NCBI RefSeq assembly: GCF_000025985.1
Contig: NC_003228.3
Location: forward strand, 868,001-932,000
Direction of reading: 5' to 3'
Length of the DNA stretch: 64,000 nucleotides
From: Bacteroides fragilis NCTC 9343
GTDB lineage: Bacteria > Bacteroidota > Bacteroidia > Bacteroidales > Bacteroidaceae
Both the position numbers and the translations under genes were made by a program. Below are positions 10,101-18,458 of the stretch, one piece after another. Numbering within the stretch: position 1 is the stretch's first letter; each line of letters opens with the position of its first letter. Under the pieces are notes generated by a model that ran no database searches, had not been told where the DNA came from, and saw only the letters and a program-made list of their open reading frames with translations.

Positions 10101-12892
10101 AGGAAGAGGAATGGAAACTGACTATCCGTAATCCACAGAAATCACCTGTTTTGGCCGAAATGCTGGCTACTATGTATGATGCCTCTTTGGATAAAATTTG
10201 GAAGACCAACCAGTCATTGCAATTACATTATCAACTTTCTGTCCCCATTGCTCGTTGGAGGAGAGATTATGTTGGCTCAAACTATTTTTATTTTGGTTTC
10301 CGCCGGACTGATTTTAAGGTGCCTCCGTTTAGCTATGATCATTTTGACTTGCCTCCGGTTTTATATGCGGTTGCCGAAATGTTGTCGGTCACCAATGATG
10401 CTGCCCCGACTACCCGATATGCACGTCTGCGCGGAATGGGTGCTGCAAAACCACAAATGAAGAGCGCTGCCGTAGCCGATGTCGTTTTCGAATCTGAAAT
10501 GGTTCCTGTTACGGAAGAGAGCGGAATGGCAATGTCAATGGACAATGCCGATATGGGTAGGACAACAGATATAGAGTTACGTACCGACTTTGCGGAAACT
10601 GCCTTCTTTTATCCGCAGCTTCACACGAACGTTCAGGGTGAGGTCAGTTTCTCTTTCCGTATGCCTCAAAGTCTCACGACCTGGAATTTCCGAGGATATG
10701 CTCATACACAAGATATGATGACAGGGCAGATGGATGCTACTGCTGTTACCAGTAAAGAGTTTATGCTTACTCCGAATCTACCTCGGTTTGTCCGGGTAGG
10801 AGATCACACTTCCATGGCTGCTTCTGTTAGTAATCTGACCGGTAAAAATCTGTCTGGTACTGTGAAACTGGTACTTTTCGATCCAATGACAGATCAGGTA
10901 ATATCGACCCAACAGAAGAAATTTAATGCCGGAGCCGGACAGAGTGTCGGTGTAAGTTTCTTGTTCACAGTAACCGATAAATATGAACTTTTGGGATGCC
11001 GGATGATTGCCGAAGGAGGAAATTTCAGTGATGGAGAGCAGCATTTGCTTCCGGTTCTCAGTGATAAGGAGAACTTGACAGAGACTTTGCCCATGCCTGT
11101 TCGTGGCGAGCAAACACGTACTTTTTCTTTGGCCGATCTGTTCAATCACCATAGTAAGACTGCGACCAACCGCCGTTTAACTGTAGAGTTTACTTCCAAT
11201 CCGGCTTGGTATGCAGTGCAAGCATTACCGGCACTATCACAACCTCGGAATGATGATGCTATTTCGTGGGCTACTTCCTGGTATGCCAATACAATGGCTT
11301 CTTATATCATGAATGCTCAGCCACGTATTCAGGCAATATTTGATAGTTGGAAACTCCAGGGAGGCACTAAAGAAAGCTTCTTGAGTAATTTGCAAAAAAA
11401 TCAGGAAGTGAAGAATATCCTTCTTTCTGAATCTCCTTGGGTGATGGAAGCGACTTCGGAAAGCGAACAAAAAGAGCGTATTGCCACTTTATTCGATTTG
11501 AATAATATCCGTAACTGTAATACAGCAGCTTTGTTGAAATTAAAGGAACTCCAGTTACCTGATGGTTCGTGGAGCTGGTATAAAGGAATGGACGGAAGTC
11601 TTTTTGTCACCGACTTCATTGTAGAACAGAATGCACGTATAGCCCTGCTTACAGGGAAGCCGCTGGAGGGAGGAGCGCTGGATATGCAACAAGCAGCTTT
11701 CGGTTATCTCCATAAAGAAGCCTTGCAGGAATATCGTTCTATCCGTGAGGCAGAAAAGGTTGGCAATAAATCAGAGGGAATTTCACGAAGTGCATTGAAG
11801 TATCTTTATTTGATTGCTGTCTCTGGCGAAAAAGTTCCGGCATCGGTGAAAGAAGGTTATGATTACTTCCTATCCAAAGTTGCTCCATCATTGTCTCAAC
11901 AATCCGTCACCGAGAAGGCCTGGTCGGCTATTGTATTACAGAAGGCAGGTAAGGTAAAAGAAGCTCAGGAGTTTATGGCATCTCTCAAAGAATATCTTAC
12001 TCAAACAGACGAGCAAGGCATGTTCTTTGATAGGACTGATAGTCCGTATGCTTGGAATAACTTAAAAGTGCCTGCCCATGTTGATGTAATGGAGGCTTTT
12101 GAGATGGTAGGCAGCAATGCCACGATTGTTGAAGAAATGAAAATGTGGCTTTTAAAACAGAAGCAAACTCAACAGTGGGACTCTCCGGTAGCTACAGCCA
12201 ATGCTGTTTATGCTTTGCTTTACCGGGGTACTAATTTATTGGATAATCAGGGAGACGTGCGTATTGTCCTTGGCAATGAAGTTTTAGAAACGATAAGTCC
12301 TGCCAAGACGACTGTTCCGGGATTAGGCTATATCAAAAAGACTTTTACCGATAAGAAGACCGTGAATACCGATGAGATTATCGTTGAAAAGAGAGATCCG
12401 GGTATTGCCTGGGGAGCAGTTTATGCACAGTTCGAAGAGAATCTTGATAAAGTGGTCCGCCAGGGAAGTGGGTTGAATGTTGATAAGAAATTGTATGTAG
12501 AGACGATTGTTAATAATAATCGCCGGTTACAGCCGGTTATCGGTAAAACTCAATTAAAGGTTGGTGATAAAGTAGTTGTTCGTCTGACCGTTCGTCTCGA
12601 TCGTACAATGGACTTTGTACAATTGAAAGATCAACGTGCTGCTTGTCTTGAACCGGTAGAGGTCCTGTCCGGATATCGTAATGTCGGTGATGTCGGTTGT
12701 TATGTTGCAGTAAAAGATGCTTCTACCGATTTCTTCTTCGATACTTTGAATAAGGGGACTTATGTTTTAGAATACAGTTATCGTGTAGACCGTGCGGGAA
12801 GTTATGAAGCAGGAATTGCTACTATTCAAAGTGCCTATGCACCCGAATATGCTGCCCATTCAGCTTCTGCCCGTTACGAAGTTTCTCAGTAA
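7112..12892 (+). CDS. Large alpha-2-macroglobulin family protein lacking the thioester motif
   Basis: The 1926-residue protein has a signal peptide (ending TYAQ), an alpha-helical N-terminal region of about 300 residues, MG domains including an MG2-like segment (SVYRPGQTVYVKG), an A2M core (TTWNFRGYAHT) and an alpha-toroid thioester-type domain (LPDGSWSWYKGMDGS). Active bacterial A2Ms carry CxEQ in the toroid region. Here the corresponding place, about residue 1370-1385, reads ALSQPRNDDAIS with no cysteine, so covalent trapping is unlikely. Bacterial A2Ms are thought to guard the envelope against proteases. This variant would act by conformational trapping or in surface assembly. It stands alone with its own terminator. 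Confidence 0.9.
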   Translation: MRIKLICIIVLLSMGMMSWTYAQSYDRLWKQVEQAQQKSLPQTVVRLTGEIYQKAKAEKNSPQMLKAYIWQMKFREEITPDSFYVSLNGLEQWAVTTDKPLDRAILHSLIGSMYADYASQNRWKLNQRTDLEEEAPSVDIREWSKNQFVTKVMTEIAVTFQDSLLLLDTSSRSYIPFVELGVTSDYYHHDMYHLLASRAITSLENLSGFGRDSLINVRIEEIYQHMMNSYRRTDNHDALLLTTLDYLQWKRLTDIDFRPYRAPEGKLGLTQDPYLAALDKLIAENKSHDVCAEVYLLKAQAAMDAGVPASALQLCEEAISRYPDYRRINALKELKQEILRPDLTVQSPSTVYPGEEFDLKVSFKNLKDFTVELYVINLPARPNTVEAPNDAFLKKHGRLLSSEHYVLFPSDDYKVKDSIYHIKASETGLYALRVIPGVKVRSNVSKFLYSTCFKVLTRSLPSNLSEVAILDAMSGKPLQGVVLSFFDRQNKQLLTATTNTEGKVQFASSEKYRYLTAAKGNDTAMPQMYLWGGDYNFADHSKPVSVVTLLTDRSVYRPGQTVYVKGIAYEQYPDSAHVIAGQEYTLTLSDANGQEISAKKLRTNDFGSFTAEFVLPSVCLNGTFSLNTQNGFRSIRVEDYKRPTFDITFEPVTESYRLGDRVELKGSVKTFSGVPLQDIPVAYTITRSLYTWRMWGMNPVILASDTVRLGVDGNFEIPVDLKPDTSNPDLGDGDNTSLYYDYKVQLSVTNVAGETQTSETSLRAGKTSLLLFADISGLICKDDSVKATFRVNNLDRKPVSVEGSYRLFLISDYQKSKPLKEQDVSDQPALSGSFRSNEEILFSDWKKLPSGAYKLVASVKDDQGRKVDAEKVVILFASDDKRPPVSMPLWCYEVNTRFDAAHPALFYFGTSEKDTYVLMDVFCGNKHLESKLLHLSDSLVRFEYPYREAYGNGLGITFVFVRKGVVYEQEVSLIKRLPDHNLNMRWDVFRDKLRPGQEEEWKLTIRNPQKSPVLAEMLATMYDASLDKIWKTNQSLQLHYQLSVPIARWRRDYVGSNYFYFGFRRTDFKVPPFSYDHFDLPPVLYAVAEMLSVTNDAAPTTRYARLRGMGAAKPQMKSAAVADVVFESEMVPVTEESGMAMSMDNADMGRTTDIELRTDFAETAFFYPQLHTNVQGEVSFSFRMPQSLTTWNFRGYAHTQDMMTGQMDATAVTSKEFMLTPNLPRFVRVGDHTSMAASVSNLTGKNLSGTVKLVLFDPMTDQVISTQQKKFNAGAGQSVGVSFLFTVTDKYELLGCRMIAEGGNFSDGEQHLLPVLSDKENLTETLPMPVRGEQTRTFSLADLFNHHSKTATNRRLTVEFTSNPAWYAVQALPALSQPRNDDAISWATSWYANTMASYIMNAQPRIQAIFDSWKLQGGTKESFLSNLQKNQEVKNILLSESPWVMEATSESEQKERIATLFDLNNIRNCNTAALLKLKELQLPDGSWSWYKGMDGSLFVTDFIVEQNARIALLTGKPLEGGALDMQQAAFGYLHKEALQEYRSIREAEKVGNKSEGISRSALKYLYLIAVSGEKVPASVKEGYDYFLSKVAPSLSQQSVTEKAWSAIVLQKAGKVKEAQEFMASLKEYLTQTDEQGMFFDRTDSPYAWNNLKVPAHVDVMEAFEMVGSNATIVEEMKMWLLKQKQTQQWDSPVATANAVYALLYRGTNLLDNQGDVRIVLGNEVLETISPAKTTVPGLGYIKKTFTDKKTVNTDEIIVEKRDPGIAWGAVYAQFEENLDKVVRQGSGLNVDKKLYVETIVNNNRRLQPVIGKTQLKVGDKVVVRLTVRLDRTMDFVQLKDQRAACLEPVEVLSGYRNVGDVGCYVAVKDASTDFFFDTLNKGTYVLEYSYRVDRAGSYEAGIATIQSAYAPEYAAHSASARYEVSQ

Positions 12893-12913
12893 ATAGAACT
12901 CTGTCTTTTTTTA

Positions 12914-12956
12914 AGATGCAGATACTTGGATTATGTAAGTATCTGCATCTCTTTTT
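12914..12956 (+). terminator. Intrinsic terminator after the macroglobulin gene
   Basis: A perfect 14-bp stem, AGATGCAGATACTT (12914-12927) with AAGTATCTGCATCT (12937-12950), has a 9-nt loop and is followed by a T-rich tract. Confidence 0.9.
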
Positions 12957-13028
12957 TATTTTTAGTTTATAATCTTTGAATTATATTATAATATTTTTAT
13001 TAAAATGGTTTTTGTTGCAAATAAAACT

Positions 13029-13036
13029 TATCTTTG
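13029..13036 (+). promoter_or_regulatory. -7 promoter box of the NVEALA operon
   Basis: TATCTTTG matches TAnnTTTG exactly. Transcription would begin near 13043, which leaves no room for the upstream TTG codon at 13047 and supports the ATG at 13071. A TTTG lies at 13011-13014, closer than the usual -33 spacing. Confidence 0.6.
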
Positions 13037-13070
13037 TAGGATATGATTGTTAAACCTTAAATCTATTTTT

Positions 13071-13421
13071 ATGAAAATAAAAAAATTATTTACTATTCTA
13101 ACAGTGCTTTGTTTCTCTGCTTTAGCAGGAGTTGTGTTTCTTAAATTCGTAGATAATAAAAAGAACGCCAGAGATATTGCATTGGCAAATGTTGAATCTC
13201 TTGCTAATGCTGAAGGCGATGGTATAGGGAATGAGGATAATCCATCAACTACGATAAAAAAGTGTGTAAGCTCCAGTGAATTTACAAAAGATGATTCTAC
13301 GGGAGAGTATTATTTGGTGTGTAATTCAGGAACTACCGAAAGCGTTATTTACCGTTGTCCATCTGGTACTACCGAAGGTCACAAAGATTGGATATATAGT
13401 TTTCTTTATTGTACGAGATAG
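13071..13421 (+). CDS. NVEALA-family secreted peptide precursor
   Basis: The product is 116 residues from the ATG at 13071. It has an N-terminal hydrophobic export segment (LFTILTVLCFSALAGVVFL), then the family signature as ANVESLANAEG, then a small domain with four cysteines (KKCVSS, YLVCNSG, YRCPSG, LYCTR). NVEALA proteins are short exported Bacteroides proteins of unknown role, often multi-copy and next to BF3164-type lipoproteins, as here. The gap to the next gene is 19 bp, so they are probably co-transcribed. The cysteines may form disulfides after export; the thioredoxin-like lipoprotein two genes downstream is a plausible partner, by inference. Confidence 0.85.
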   Translation: MKIKKLFTILTVLCFSALAGVVFLKFVDNKKNARDIALANVESLANAEGDGIGNEDNPSTTIKKCVSSSEFTKDDSTGEYYLVCNSGTTESVIYRCPSGTTEGHKDWIYSFLYCTR

Positions 13422-13440
13422 TTAACTAATACATGTTAGA

Positions 13441-14565
13441 ATGATGGTTTTAAAAAATAAATGGAAGAATAGGTTTATTTTAATCCTTTTCATGGTCGGA
13501 TTTGTTTTTTTTGCTTGTAAAGAAGAGACGGATCTTTACTTTAATGGTGATATAACAGTTATCAAATCGTTTGATAACGATACTTTGTTGTCTCCGGTAA
13601 AAGTAGAGCTTGAAGATATTTATGACGGTTCAGTATTAGCGTATGACTCATTATTGTTTTTTACTTCGCATAAATATAGTGATTGCTGGATGTATGTATT
13701 TAGTGTGAATAGTGGCAAACATATCGCTTCTTTATGTCCCAAAGGGCAAGGGCCAAATGACTATTTATCCTGTAAAAACTCTCAGCAGTTTATAAGGGAG
13801 AATGGCGAATTGAAGTTATGGGTCAGAGATAATGCCAAATCAGCTAGATTATTGAATATTACAAAGTCTATAGAGACAGGAGCTACTGTTTGCGATGCTA
13901 TTATTCCCATGGATTGGAATAAATATTTCGTTTACCCGGCTACTACCCTGTTCTTTTTGAAAGATGGATATATATTAGGGCAAAATCAGTGTGAGGAACA
14001 GTATTCCAAAGGTAAAGAATATATTCCGCGCAAATTTTATTTATATAAAGATTCTTTGGGGAATAAAGTGAAGGAATATAAGTTGTTCAACCGACCGGTT
14101 ATTTTGAAGGATGATAAATATGATGTTCTGAGTGGCATGTTTTACGCTAATCATAGTTATATACATCCAGATCAGACTAAAGTGGCCATTGCCATGCAGC
14201 GGGTTGCCCAGATCACCATATTAGATGTAAAGTCAGGAAAACAAGTAGGGTACAGGATGGATGATACGCTTGACTTCAGTGATATAGAACAAAATCTTGA
14301 GTGCATACGCTATTATTATACAAGTGCGGCTGTGAATTCACGATATATATTTGCCCTTTATATTGATCAGGCAGAAATGGGAGGTAAGTATCCTTTTAAA
14401 TCAAAGACTGTCCATGTCTTCAATTGGGAAGGGCGGCCCGTATATAAGATACAGTTGGATAAGGAGATCTCTTGGATCACTTTAGATCCTCAAAATAATA
14501 GATTGTACGCTCAGGGTGAAGATGATTCGATTTGGGCTTATGACGTTTCCTGGCTTAGTAAATGA
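13441..14565 (+). CDS. BF3164-like beta-propeller lipoprotein (TolB-like_6)
   Basis: The 374-residue product has an N-terminal hydrophobic segment with a lipobox-like VFFACK (cysteine near residue 26). Propeller-type repeats follow, with phrases such as YVFSVNSGKHIASLCPKGQGPNDY and ITILDVKSGK (the first given here only as a landmark around residues 80-105). The organisation fits the TolB-like six-bladed propeller family named after BF3164. The gene lies between the NVEALA peptide and a thioredoxin-like lipoprotein, the usual company of this family. Function is not established; a surface or periplasmic scaffold for the peptide is an inference. Confidence 0.8.
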   Translation: MMVLKNKWKNRFILILFMVGFVFFACKEETDLYFNGDITVIKSFDNDTLLSPVKVELEDIYDGSVLAYDSLLFFTSHKYSDCWMYVFSVNSGKHIASLCPKGQGPNDYLSCKNSQQFIRENGELKLWVRDNAKSARLLNITKSIETGATVCDAIIPMDWNKYFVYPATTLFFLKDGYILGQNQCEEQYSKGKEYIPRKFYLYKDSLGNKVKEYKLFNRPVILKDDKYDVLSGMFYANHSYIHPDQTKVAIAMQRVAQITILDVKSGKQVGYRMDDTLDFSDIEQNLECIRYYYTSAAVNSRYIFALYIDQAEMGGKYPFKSKTVHVFNWEGRPVYKIQLDKEISWITLDPQNNRLYAQGEDDSIWAYDVSWLSK

Positions 14566-14572
14566 AGTATTG

Positions 14573-15103
14573 ATGGGAAAGCTTGGAATTCTTAGTCTGA
14601 TGTTCTGCACCATTGTTCTATTATCCTGTGGTAAAAAGAATAACGTATATCCGGAACTAGAAGCTTTTATCGGAAAAGAAATTATCTTTTCCGATAAAAA
14701 CTTTAATACGGTTGGTAATAAGGCTTTTAAAGACCAATTTTTACTGATATCTTATGTCGATTCGGGTAATTGTACACCTTGTAGTTTGGAGAAGATGCAA
14801 TATATGAAAACAAATAAGCGTCGGTTGCTGGATACGCATACAGGAGTTCTTATGATTGTGCATGAAAAAGATACTTTTACTGTTAATGAGGTGTTTAGAC
14901 AAATGCATGTCAGTTATCCGATATTTTTTGATTCATTGGGATGTTTTAAAAAAGAAAATGGTATTTTTGATAATCCTTTATATCAAGATTTCGTTATAGA
15001 CCGCTCAAATAAGGTAGTATGGTTGGGAAACCCTTTACGTAATAAGCAGTCATGGCAGCAATACGAGAAAGCCATATCTATGTTAATGGATAGTGGTAAA
15101 TAG
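14573..15103 (+). CDS. Thioredoxin-fold lipoprotein
   Basis: From the ATG at 14573 the product is 176 residues with a clear lipoprotein signal (lipobox LLSC). An upstream in-frame start would overlap the previous gene by 50 bp and hide the signal peptide, so it was not chosen. The segment LISYVDSGNCTPCSLEKM carries a CTPC motif at the place of the thioredoxin CxxC, followed by a TlpA-like strand order. It lies 7 bp after the propeller gene. I infer a membrane-anchored thiol oxidoreductase possibly acting on the four-cysteine NVEALA product. Confidence 0.8.
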   Translation: MGKLGILSLMFCTIVLLSCGKKNNVYPELEAFIGKEIIFSDKNFNTVGNKAFKDQFLLISYVDSGNCTPCSLEKMQYMKTNKRRLLDTHTGVLMIVHEKDTFTVNEVFRQMHVSYPIFFDSLGCFKKENGIFDNPLYQDFVIDRSNKVVWLGNPLRNKQSWQQYEKAISMLMDSGK

Positions 15104-15192
15104 TTGCTTTAAGAGTATTTACAAAAGAAGTATGTTATCATGTCTTGTGCTTAAAAATATGTAATCAATGGCAGAATCTCACTGAAAACCCC

Positions 15193-15200
15193 TATTTTTG
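15193..15200 (+). promoter_or_regulatory. -7 promoter box before the DUF1573 gene
   Basis: TATTTTTG matches TAnnTTTG exactly and lies 36 bp before the ATG at 15237. A TTG codon that could be taken as an upstream start (15198) is inside this box, so translation from it is unlikely. No convincing -33 box is visible. Confidence 0.6.
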
Positions 15201-15236
15201 TACTCTAAACAACTAATAATTATAAAACAGAGACGA

Positions 15237-16325
15237 ATGAAACGTAGTTTACTCTTCATATTTACTTTACTTACTATTACTTTATCGGCTGTAGCTCAAC
15301 CTCGTATCTCTTCTAATAAGGAGACCCATCATTTCGGACAAATCGAATGGAAACGTCCGGTTTCTGTAGAATATACTATTACCAATACAGGTGATAAACC
15401 TTTGGTACTGACTAATGTTACCACTTCTTGTGCCTGTTCGGTTGCTAACTGGACGAAAACTCCGATTGCTCCCGGAGAAAAAGGAACAGTTAGTGCTACG
15501 TTTGATGCTAAAGCGCTAGGGCATTTCAATAAGTCAATCGGCATTTACAGCAATGCACAGCCTAGTTTGGTTTATCTGAATTTTGACGGGGAGGTGGTTC
15601 AGGAAATCAAGGACTTTACTAAAACACATCCTTATGCAATCGGGCAAATCCGGATTGATCGTACAGATATTGATTTTCCGGATGCACACAGTGGAGAGAA
15701 ACCGGTAATCACATTAGGAGTAGTCAATCTTTCCGATCGTCCATACGAACCTGTATTGATGCACCTTCCGCCTTATCTGAAAATGGAAACTAATCCGACC
15801 GTCCTTTTAAAGGGTAAGAAAGGAACCATTACTCTCACACTCGACACCAAACAACTAATGGATTTGGGCTTGACCCAGTCTTCTGTTTATCTGGCTCGTT
15901 TTGCCGGTGATAAAGTGGGTGAAGAGAACGAAATACCTGTGTCAGCAGTCCTTCTTCCGGACTTTTCAGGAATGACCGAACAGGATAAGGCGGTCGCTCC
16001 TGTTATTCGCCTGTCCGAATCTAAGATTGATTTAAGTCAGGTGCTGGCCAAGAAAAACAAAGCCAGACGAGACATTGTTATCACTAATACAGGTAAATCT
16101 CCTCTGCAAATTAGCAAACTGCAAGTATTTAATCCGGCAGTGGGGGTTGCTTTGAAAAAAACTGTACTGCAACCGGGTGAAAGTACTCGGCTGAGGGTGA
16201 CTGTTCTGAAAAAGAACCTTGGAAAGAAAAAGAGACATTTACGTATCCTGATGATCACCAATGATCCGGTGCAACCGAAAGTGGAGATCGATGTAAAAGC
16301 TACGAATAACGAATCACATAATTAA
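15237..16325 (+). CDS. DUF1573 (ASH/MSP-like) exported protein
   Basis: The 362-residue product has a signal peptide (ending AVAQ) followed by an Ig-like DUF1573 domain with the hallmark VEYTITNTGDKPLVLTNV and SCACSV, then a second beta-sandwich (LGVVNLSDRPYEP) and a third near the C-terminus (DIVITNTGKSPLQISKL). DUF1573 proteins are exported Bacteroidetes proteins of unknown role, probably binding partners. The gene ends 8 bp before meaB, but the two products have no obvious functional link. Confidence 0.85.
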   Translation: MKRSLLFIFTLLTITLSAVAQPRISSNKETHHFGQIEWKRPVSVEYTITNTGDKPLVLTNVTTSCACSVANWTKTPIAPGEKGTVSATFDAKALGHFNKSIGIYSNAQPSLVYLNFDGEVVQEIKDFTKTHPYAIGQIRIDRTDIDFPDAHSGEKPVITLGVVNLSDRPYEPVLMHLPPYLKMETNPTVLLKGKKGTITLTLDTKQLMDLGLTQSSVYLARFAGDKVGEENEIPVSAVLLPDFSGMTEQDKAVAPVIRLSESKIDLSQVLAKKNKARRDIVITNTGKSPLQISKLQVFNPAVGVALKKTVLQPGESTRLRVTVLKKNLGKKKRHLRILMITNDPVQPKVEIDVKATNNESHN

Positions 16326-16333
16326 TATCTGCC

Positions 16334-17425
16334 ATGGAACATCCTGAGAATAACGAAGCGTATAAAGGTTTGGTTGTGAATGCAGGCATTGAACAACCGT
16401 CATCTGTAAATCCTTATCTGAAACGGAAGGTAAAGAAGCGTCAATTGTCGGTTAGTGAGTTTGTGGAGGGGATTGTCAAGGGAGATGTGACGATCTTGAG
16501 TCAGGCTGTGACTTTGGTAGAAAGTGTGCGTCCTGAACATCAGGCTACTGCCCAGGAAGTTATTGAAAAATGTCTGCCCTATTCCGGAAATTCAATCCGT
16601 GTAGGTATCAGTGGTGTACCGGGAGCCGGTAAAAGCACCTCGATTGATGTCTTTGGATTGCACGTTCTCGAAAAGGGAGGTAAGTTAGCTGTTTTAGCCA
16701 TCGACCCGAGCAGTGAACGCAGCAAAGGAAGTATTTTGGGTGATAAAACTCGTATGGAGCAGCTTTCAGTGCATCCTAAATCATTTATACGTCCCAGCCC
16801 TTCCGCCGGTTCTTTGGGGGGAGTAGCCCGTAAAACCCGTGAAACAATCATTCTGTGTGAAGCGGCCGGCTTCGATAAGATATTTGTAGAGACGGTGGGA
16901 GTGGGACAGAGTGAAACGGCTGTTCACTCGATGGTCGATTTCTTTCTGTTGATTCAGTTGGCCGGTACGGGAGACGAACTTCAAGGTATTAAACGCGGTA
17001 TCATGGAAATGGCAGATGGTATTGTGATTAATAAGGCTGATGGTAGCAATATCGATAAAGCCAAATTAGCCGCTGCTCAGTTCCGTAATGCTTTGCATCT
17101 TTTTCCCGCTCCCGATTCCGGATGGACACCGCGTGTACTCACATATTCCGGATTCTACAATCTTGGGGTAAAGGAAATATGGGATATGGTGTATGAGTAT
17201 ATCGATTTTGTGAAAGGTAATGGCTATTTTGAATATCGCCGTAACGAACAAAGTAAATACTGGATGTATGAAAGCATCAATGAACAGTTACGTGACAGTT
17301 TCTATCATAATGCCAAGATCGAATCGATGTTACAAGAAAAGGAGCAACAAGTGCTCAGGGGAAATCTGACCTCTTTTGTTGCTGCCAAGAGCCTACTCGA
17401 TACCTATTTTGAAGATCTGAAATAA
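16334..17425 (+). CDS. meaB: Methylmalonyl-CoA mutase-associated GTPase MeaB
   Basis: The 363-residue protein is a G3E-family cytoplasmic GTPase. The Walker A motif GVPGAGKST is at residues 94-102, followed by LAIDPSSERSKGSILGD, the G-loop regions VETVGVGQSE and NKADG. MeaB/ArgK chaperones methylmalonyl-CoA mutase, protecting and reloading adenosylcobalamin; Bacteroides use the mutase in propionate formation. The mutase genes are not in this window. Length and motifs are complete. Confidence 0.93.
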   Translation: MEHPENNEAYKGLVVNAGIEQPSSVNPYLKRKVKKRQLSVSEFVEGIVKGDVTILSQAVTLVESVRPEHQATAQEVIEKCLPYSGNSIRVGISGVPGAGKSTSIDVFGLHVLEKGGKLAVLAIDPSSERSKGSILGDKTRMEQLSVHPKSFIRPSPSAGSLGGVARKTRETIILCEAAGFDKIFVETVGVGQSETAVHSMVDFFLLIQLAGTGDELQGIKRGIMEMADGIVINKADGSNIDKAKLAAAQFRNALHLFPAPDSGWTPRVLTYSGFYNLGVKEIWDMVYEYIDFVKGNGYFEYRRNEQSKYWMYESINEQLRDSFYHNAKIESMLQEKEQQVLRGNLTSFVAAKSLLDTYFEDLK

Positions 17426-17430
17426 TGATA

Positions 17431-17470
17431 AAGGTGTGTCAAAATTCTGTGGTGAGTTATGACACACCTT
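17431..17470. terminator. Bidirectional terminator between meaB and the EamA gene
   Basis: AAGGTGTGTCA (17431-17441) pairs with TGACACACCTT (17460-17470). The right arm overlaps the last codons of the convergent EamA gene. There is no long T-run, so it could also protect the 3' ends. Confidence 0.65.
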
Positions 17471-18365
17471 CCAAATCTGCTTTCGATTTACTTTGAGTCA
17501 CAAAGTAGACTCCAAGAAATACTAATGCGATTGCAACTCCTTTTTCCCAGCCGAAGCTTCCGATTCCCATTAAAATAGCAGCAATAGAAGCAACAATAGG
17601 CTGTACATAATTATACATGCTTACTACTGTAGGGCGCATTAGTTTTTGCGCGGTCATGATGCAGATGTAAGCAATGAAACTTCCACATAGTACCACATAA
17701 AGTACTTGATAGATGGCGGCTGTCGAAATGCTGTCCCATTTAATGCTTGCTATATCCTGGTATGAGAAAGGAATATAACAGATGGATGCATAGATAAACA
17801 TCCACTTATTAATCGTGATGGCCGAATAGCGTTGGGATAACCCTTTGAATACGGTTAAATAGATGGAGAAGCTAAGTTGCGCAATCATGCAAAGTAAATC
17901 TCCCCAAATGCTTCCTCCTCCTGCACTTACTGCCTGACTGCTTAGAATTAAGATTAACGCTCCCATTGCTCCGATAAAGATGCCCAAAACCTTTTTGTTG
18001 GTAACCGGTTCTTTCAGATAGATGGCCGCTACAATCATAGTGATGATAGGTGAAGTTGTTGTTACGATAGATGCGTCTATCGGAGAAGTGAGAGACAATC
18101 CGAATATAAATATCCCCTGATTGAAAACAAGGGCAAACAGAGAAGCAAAAAAAATCTTCACCATGTCACGGTGTCCTACCTGCTCTTGTTTGCAGAAAGC
18201 GGAAAGTATCCAGAAAGCTGCTGCGGCACCTACCATGCGGAAGGTGGTTACCGAAAGCGCTGAGAACTCTGCCAATGCCGATTTACCGATGGGGGACATC
18301 AGCCCCCACATCATGTTGGCTGTAAATGCCAATGCGTGTCCTTTCAGATTCTTATCAATCTCCAT
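17457..18365 (-). CDS. EamA/DMT-family exporter
   Basis: The product is 302 residues from the ATG at 18365 (MEIDKNLKGHALAF). It has ten predicted hydrophobic segments in two EamA repeats, with MMWGLMSPIGKSAL in the first and YNYVQPIVASIAAILMG in the second. Members are inner-membrane drug/metabolite transporters; the substrate here cannot be told. An upstream start at 18410 would lie before the -7 box at 18398-18405, so 18365 is preferred. It is convergent with meaB and divergent from the AAA ATPase gene. Confidence 0.88.
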   Translation of the reverse strand: MEIDKNLKGHALAFTANMMWGLMSPIGKSALAEFSALSVTTFRMVGAAAAFWILSAFCKQEQVGHRDMVKIFFASLFALVFNQGIFIFGLSLTSPIDASIVTTTSPIITMIVAAIYLKEPVTNKKVLGIFIGAMGALILILSSQAVSAGGGSIWGDLLCMIAQLSFSIYLTVFKGLSQRYSAITINKWMFIYASICYIPFSYQDIASIKWDSISTAAIYQVLYVVLCGSFIAYICIMTAQKLMRPTVVSMYNYVQPIVASIAAILMGIGSFGWEKGVAIALVFLGVYFVTQSKSKADLEGVS

Positions 18366-18397
18366 ACCGAAAATGTTACCTTTATTGAAAACTGATG

Positions 18398-18436
18398 CAA
18401 AAGTAACCAATTTATCGTTTGAATTTTCTATATTTG
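18398..18436. promoter_or_regulatory. Back-to-back -7 boxes for divergent genes
   Basis: On the minus strand TACTTTTG (18398-18405) serves the EamA gene. On the plus strand TATATTTG (18429-18436) serves the AAA ATPase gene. Both match TAnnTTTG exactly. The boxes fix the starts: a start at 18447 would lie only about 4 bp after the predicted transcription start, so the ATG at 18459 is preferred. Confidence 0.6.
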
Positions 18437-18458
18437 TTTAATTTAAATGCAACCATTT

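Noticed and set aside
13047..13070. TTG start for the NVEALA gene
   Set aside because: It lies about 4 bp after the predicted transcription start set by the -7 box at 13029-13036; the ATG at 13071 gives a normal signal segment.
15198..15236. TTG start for the DUF1573 gene
   Set aside because: The codon is inside the -7 box TATTTTTG, and the added residues precede the signal peptide.
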